Shown one piece after another: positions 61,002 to 64,000 of a stretch of DNA of 64,000 nucleotides. The notes under the pieces are model-generated. The model was not told the DNA's origin. It saw only the letters and a program-made list of their open reading frames with translations, and ran no database searches. This stretch comes from JBMNCQ01 sp049366715. GTDB taxonomy: Bacteria; Bacillota; Peptococcia; Peptococcales; BICA1-8. The stretch covers positions 62,001-126,000 of the forward strand of contig JBMNCQ010000009.1 in NCBI GenBank assembly GCA_049366715.1, in the 5' to 3' direction. The position numbers and the translations under genes were made by a program. Positions within the stretch are counted from its first letter, which is position 1; each line of letters starts with the position of its first letter.

Positions 61002-61031
61002 GCTTACTTCATAGTAAGCCCTATCTTTTTA
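61002..61031 (+). terminator. Terminator after the His-rich protein gene
   Basis: GCTTACT (61002-61008), loop TCAT, AGTAAGC (61013-61019), then CCTATCTTTTT. Confidence 0.78.
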
Positions 61032-61115
61032 TTTAAAATTAAATACAAATTTGTCATTCCGGCGGTTATGATAAAAGAGGAAACAGAAAAGTTATTATAA
61101 AAGAGAGTGATCGGG

Positions 61116-62237
61116 ATGAATCATTGGTCAAAAAGCAGGCACAGACATTTTTTTAATAAGCATAACCATTATTTTTCTGAGCGCAGGGAATTATATCGTT
61201 ATCATAGCTATGTCAGATTGTATCGTCCGGGGGTATTAATTTTTAATATCCTGATTATTATTGTTTTATTTAAGTGGCTGGGCACGACTCCTATTGCACT
61301 ATTTTTTGCTGCGGTCATAACGTTTAAAGAGATCTTCCAGCTTCATTTTTTCCGGCGGCTGCAGAAGAGGATTTTTGAACCTCTGGAGAAACTTAGATCC
61401 GGAGTTGAGGAGATCACCAAGGGAAATTATCATGTAAAAATAGAAGCCAGAGTGCCCAATGAGATCGGGGTTTTGATCAATTCTTTTAATAATATGGCGG
61501 AAAAGTTACAGCAGAGTGAAAAACTGAAGCTGGAATATGAAGAAAACAGGAAAAATTTAATTGCCAATATATCTCATGATCTTAAAACCCCGATTACCTC
61601 CATTCAAGGATATATTGAAGGAATCCTGGACGGAGCTGCCCAATCCCCTGCCAAGACAGCCAGATATCTGAGAATAATTTATAATAATTCCCTTTATATT
61701 AATAAGCTTATTGATGATTTATTTTTATTTTCTAAATTAGATATGAAGAAACTGGATTTTAATTTTGAAAAAGTAGCCATCAAAGCCTTTATGGAGGATA
61801 TTATGGAAGAATTCAGGCTGGAATTGGCGGAGAAGCAGGTTGAATTAATTTACCGCGACAGCGTAACCCATGCAGAAGCTGCTTGTATTGACCCGAAAAG
61901 AATTCATCAGGCTTTACGGAATATCATCGGCAATTCAGTAAGATATGGTGATGCCGGCGGTAATTTAGTAATTGATGTTTCTGTAGTGCGGGCAGAAGAT
62001 CTGCTTAGTATTACGGTTACCGATAATGGTCCCGGAATTCCCGAGGATAAAATAGAGCATATTTTTGAGAGATTTTACAGGGTGGATTCTGAGCGGACTA
62101 AGAATTTTATGAGTACCGGCCTGGGTCTGGCTATCACCAAAGAACTGATAGAAGCGCATAACGGGCAGATTTCCGTGACAAGTAAGGAAGGTGAAGGCGC
62201 AGCCTTTACGATACTGCTTCCTGTTATGAGGGATTAG
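61116..62237 (+). CDS. Membrane sensor histidine kinase with His-rich N-terminus
   Basis: 373 residues. A cytoplasmic N-terminus rich in His/Arg/Lys (SKSRHRHFFNKHNHYFSERR) is followed by two closely spaced helices (about 38-80) without an extracellular domain. Then come HAMP (IFEPLEKLRSGVEEITKGNYHVK), HisKA with His154 (NISHDLKTP) and the ATPase (DNGPGIPEDKIEHIFERFYR, STGLGLAI). With almost nothing outside the cell it should sense the membrane or a cytoplasmic cue. ATG 61116 preferred over GTG 61107. The response regulator is 8 bases downstream. Confidence 0.88.
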   Translation: MNHWSKSRHRHFFNKHNHYFSERRELYRYHSYVRLYRPGVLIFNILIIIVLFKWLGTTPIALFFAAVITFKEIFQLHFFRRLQKRIFEPLEKLRSGVEEITKGNYHVKIEARVPNEIGVLINSFNNMAEKLQQSEKLKLEYEENRKNLIANISHDLKTPITSIQGYIEGILDGAAQSPAKTARYLRIIYNNSLYINKLIDDLFLFSKLDMKKLDFNFEKVAIKAFMEDIMEEFRLELAEKQVELIYRDSVTHAEAACIDPKRIHQALRNIIGNSVRYGDAGGNLVIDVSVVRAEDLLSITVTDNGPGIPEDKIEHIFERFYRVDSERTKNFMSTGLGLAITKELIEAHNGQISVTSKEGEGAAFTILLPVMRD

Positions 62238-62245
62238 GAGGGGCC

Positions 62246-62935
62246 ATGGTGAAACATATCCTGATTATTGAAGATGATTTGAATATTGCCGAATTAGAGC
62301 AGGATTATCTTAATTTGAACGGGTATCGGGTGGATATCATAAATGACGGTCTCTTGGGCTTGCAAAAGGCGCTGACGGGAATCTATAATCTAATTATAGT
62401 TGACTTGATGCTGCCTAAGAAGGACGGCCTGACAATAGTGAAAGAGATTCGCCAAGAATTGGAGATTCCTATTATCATTGTTTCCGCGAAAAGTGAGGAT
62501 ATTGACAAAATCCGCGGATTAGGATTCGGTGCGGATGATTATCTGACCAAACCCTTTAGTCCGGCCGAATTGGTTGCCCGGATTAAATCCCATCTGAATA
62601 GATATGAACGGCTGACGGGTAAACAAACCTCCGGGGGACTATTAACTTATAAGGGATTGGAGATTAACACCGCTGCCCATAAAGTTTTTATTAACGGCCA
62701 GGAAGTTCAACTAACGGCTAAGGAATATGAACTTCTGATGTTTCTGGCCTCTAATCCGAATATTGTTTTCTCTAAAGACCGGCTGTTTGATTGTATCTGG
62801 GGTGAGAACTACTATGGTGATACGGCCACAGTGGCTGTTCATATTCAAAGATTGAGAAAGAAAATCGAAAAAGATCCGGCAGAGCCCCAATATATAGAAA
62901 CATTGTGGGGGACAGGATATCGGTTTAATTCCTGA
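62246..62935 (+). CDS. OmpR/PhoB-type response regulator
   Basis: 229 residues: receiver (Asp53 in IIVDLMLP, Lys in TKPFSPAELVARIK) and C-terminal winged helix (LTAKEYELLMFLASNPNIVFSKDRLFDCIWG, VHIQRLRKKIE). ATG 62246 follows AGGAGGGG (62237-62244). Forms a two-component pair with the kinase upstream. Confidence 0.92.
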   Translation: MVKHILIIEDDLNIAELEQDYLNLNGYRVDIINDGLLGLQKALTGIYNLIIVDLMLPKKDGLTIVKEIRQELEIPIIIVSAKSEDIDKIRGLGFGADDYLTKPFSPAELVARIKSHLNRYERLTGKQTSGGLLTYKGLEINTAAHKVFINGQEVQLTAKEYELLMFLASNPNIVFSKDRLFDCIWGENYYGDTATVAVHIQRLRKKIEKDPAEPQYIETLWGTGYRFNS

Positions 62936-63006
62936 AACAGGTAAATTGTTAAGTTGGGTTTACCGAAGAAGGAAGTAGTACCCGGAGAAGGAGTTGTTTA
63001 ATAAAT

Positions 63007-63894
63007 ATGTTTTATCTGGCGGCTATTCTTTTGTCCTTAGTGTTACTGCTTTTGTGGGCGGAAAGGGGGCGGTTTCTGCAAAAATCAACGTTAGCTTCCT
63101 GGAGTGAGCATGGCTTGCAGAATATTACGAAGTTTTTACATATGTATGTGTATGCCAGGTGGCCTGATAAATATCTGCACGCAGTCAGGATTCTGCTTCC
63201 CGGTGCGGCTAAAAAAAATAGCGCAGGCCTGGCCGACGGCTATCATGCCAAAATACTGACCCCGGATTTAGCCAGGAAGATCATTAAAATTAATAAAAGT
63301 ATACCTGTTCAAGATTTAGAACAGGTCATTCCCTATCCGGCAGCCAGAAAAATTGTGCTGGATCATCCTCTGGATATTGCTGTGCTGGAATGCCCGTGCA
63401 GAGCATCGTCCCCCCATCCTTGTTCTCCCTCTATGGTATGTATGATCATAGGCCGGCCTTTTACCGATTTTATCCTGGAACATCATCCCCATAAATCGAA
63501 AAGATTAACCGGGGAGGAAGCCTTGGCGCTTTTGGAAGAGGTCCATCAAAAGGGCTGTGTTCATTCGGCATTTTTTAAGGAAGCCTGTCTGGACCGATTT
63601 TATGTCATCTGTAATTGCTGTAAGTGTTGTTGTCTTGGTTTGGAAGCCATGGTTAAACACGGAGTACCGATCATGGCCCCCTCAGGCTTTGCAGCCCGTA
63701 TCAATGAAGAATTATGCATCGGATGCGGGGCATGTATGGCTAAATGCCCTTTTGAGGCAGTAACGGGTTCATATGAAATAATGAAGGAAAAATGCATGGG
63801 CTGCGGAGTATGCCTAACGGCCTGCACAAGAAAAGCCATTGTTTTAGAAAGAGATGAGACGAAGGGCATACCCCTGGATGTAAGCCTACTTTAA
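63007..63894 (+). CDS. Membrane-anchored cysteine-rich 2[4Fe-4S] ferredoxin-like protein
   Basis: 295 residues. An N-terminal helix (residues 2-18) is followed by a cytoplasmic part with unusual cysteine groups: ECPCRASSPHPCSPSMVC near 130-148, CVHSAFFKEAC near 181 and ICNCCKCCCLG near 200. The C-terminus is a 2[4Fe-4S] ferredoxin, CIGCGACMAKCP and CMGCGVCLTACT. The central cysteine pattern resembles that of several anaerobe redox proteins but I cannot name the family. Its stop is 9 bases inside the convergent gene at the right edge. Confidence 0.72.
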   Translation: MFYLAAILLSLVLLLLWAERGRFLQKSTLASWSEHGLQNITKFLHMYVYARWPDKYLHAVRILLPGAAKKNSAGLADGYHAKILTPDLARKIIKINKSIPVQDLEQVIPYPAARKIVLDHPLDIAVLECPCRASSPHPCSPSMVCMIIGRPFTDFILEHHPHKSKRLTGEEALALLEEVHQKGCVHSAFFKEACLDRFYVICNCCKCCCLGLEAMVKHGVPIMAPSGFAARINEELCIGCGACMAKCPFEAVTGSYEIMKEKCMGCGVCLTACTRKAIVLERDETKGIPLDVSLL

Positions 63895-64000
63895 AAGCAA
63901 GACGGCTGTAACAGGATTATGGTCACTATAGGCAAATTCCAGTTTGTGACCTGTGACTTCTAAAACCTGGACGTTGGAAGATACGAGGAATCCGTCTATA
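63886..64000 (-). CDS. Endonuclease/exonuclease/phosphatase (EEP) family protein, C-terminal end (cut by window edge)
   Basis: The last 38 codons of a minus-strand gene with stop TAG at 63888-63886. The visible end, DGFLVSSNVQVLEV ... YSDHNPVTAVLLL, carries the SDHxP motif that provides the catalytic Asp-His of the EEP (exonuclease III/DNase I-like) fold. Substrate unknown. Convergent with, and overlapping by 9 bases, the ferredoxin-like gene. Confidence 0.8.
   Translation of the reverse strand, partial: IDGFLVSSNVQVLEVTGHKLEFAYSDHNPVTAVLLLK

Noticed and set aside
1..64000. CRISPR arrays, tRNA/rRNA genes, transposases, integrases or phage genes
   Set aside because: None seen by reading both strands; the only sizeable repeat is the 402-bp pair at 49 and 51 kb, which has no terminal inverted repeats or transposase.

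Overview
The window reads like a chromosomal segment of a strictly anaerobic, low-to-mid GC Gram-positive bacterium of the Clostridia, probably a Peptococcales/Desulfitobacterium-like lineage. The reasons are strong AGGAGG ribosome sites with many TTG and GTG starts, lipoprotein solute-binding proteins, a four-subunit ferredoxin-dependent 2-oxoacid oxidoreductase, and many iron-sulfur and flavin reductases with no aerobic respiratory genes. No rRNA, tRNA, CRISPR array or transposase was seen. Both ends cut genes: a sensor kinase on the left and an EEP-fold hydrolase on the right.

Almost the whole window is devoted to uptake and anaerobic breakdown of organic (probably di- and tricarboxylic) acids. 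1-11.2 kb: a CitA/DcuS-like kinase fragment, a first tripartite tricarboxylate transporter (tctCBA), an RpiR regulator, a deviant DRE-TIM synthase/lyase, a second tctCBA, and a ferredoxin-like protein with an unrecognised partner. 11.2-27.8 kb: an isocitrate-lyase-superfamily enzyme, two TAXI-type TRAP systems each paired with an MmgE/PrpD protein, a fumarate-reductase-like three-gene set (flavoprotein, iron-sulfur, HdrB-like), a class III CoA-transferase and an HMG-CoA-lyase-type enzyme. 27.8-37 kb: PrpF-like isomerase, a third MmgE/PrpD, a nitroreductase, an IclR regulator, aconitase and KorDABC. 37-49 kb: two AprA-like flavoproteins with different electron partners, flanking a classical DctPQM TRAP transporter, a fourth MmgE/PrpD and a cytoplasmic two-component system.

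49-53.7 kb is a sulfur/redox island: a Crp/Fnr regulator, a PNPOx-like protein, a DsrE-like protein and a CoA-disulfide-reductase/rhodanese/TusA/DsrE multidomain gene. That gene carries a frameshift, and its 5' end is duplicated as a 402-bp direct repeat 2.16 kb upstream. 53.7-60 kb: a MarR-GNAT fusion regulator divergent from a third TAXI system, an enolase-superfamily dehydratase and a GntR/FCD regulator, with a clear GntR-type double operator in the promoter region. 60-64 kb: a His-rich protein, a two-component system and a membrane-anchored ferredoxin-like protein.

A coherent reading, which is inference, is this. Acids enter by six binding-protein-dependent secondary transporters. They are dehydrated, isomerised and hydrated by MmgE/PrpD, PrpF and aconitase, activated by the CoA-transferase, and cleaved by the lyases. 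The 2-oxoacids are oxidised by Kor, and electrons are disposed of by flavin reductases acting on unsaturated acids. Two promoters 16 kb apart carry the same CCATCTAGTGG palindrome at the same distance from the -10 box, suggesting that the 11.8-kb and 28-kb operons form one regulon.
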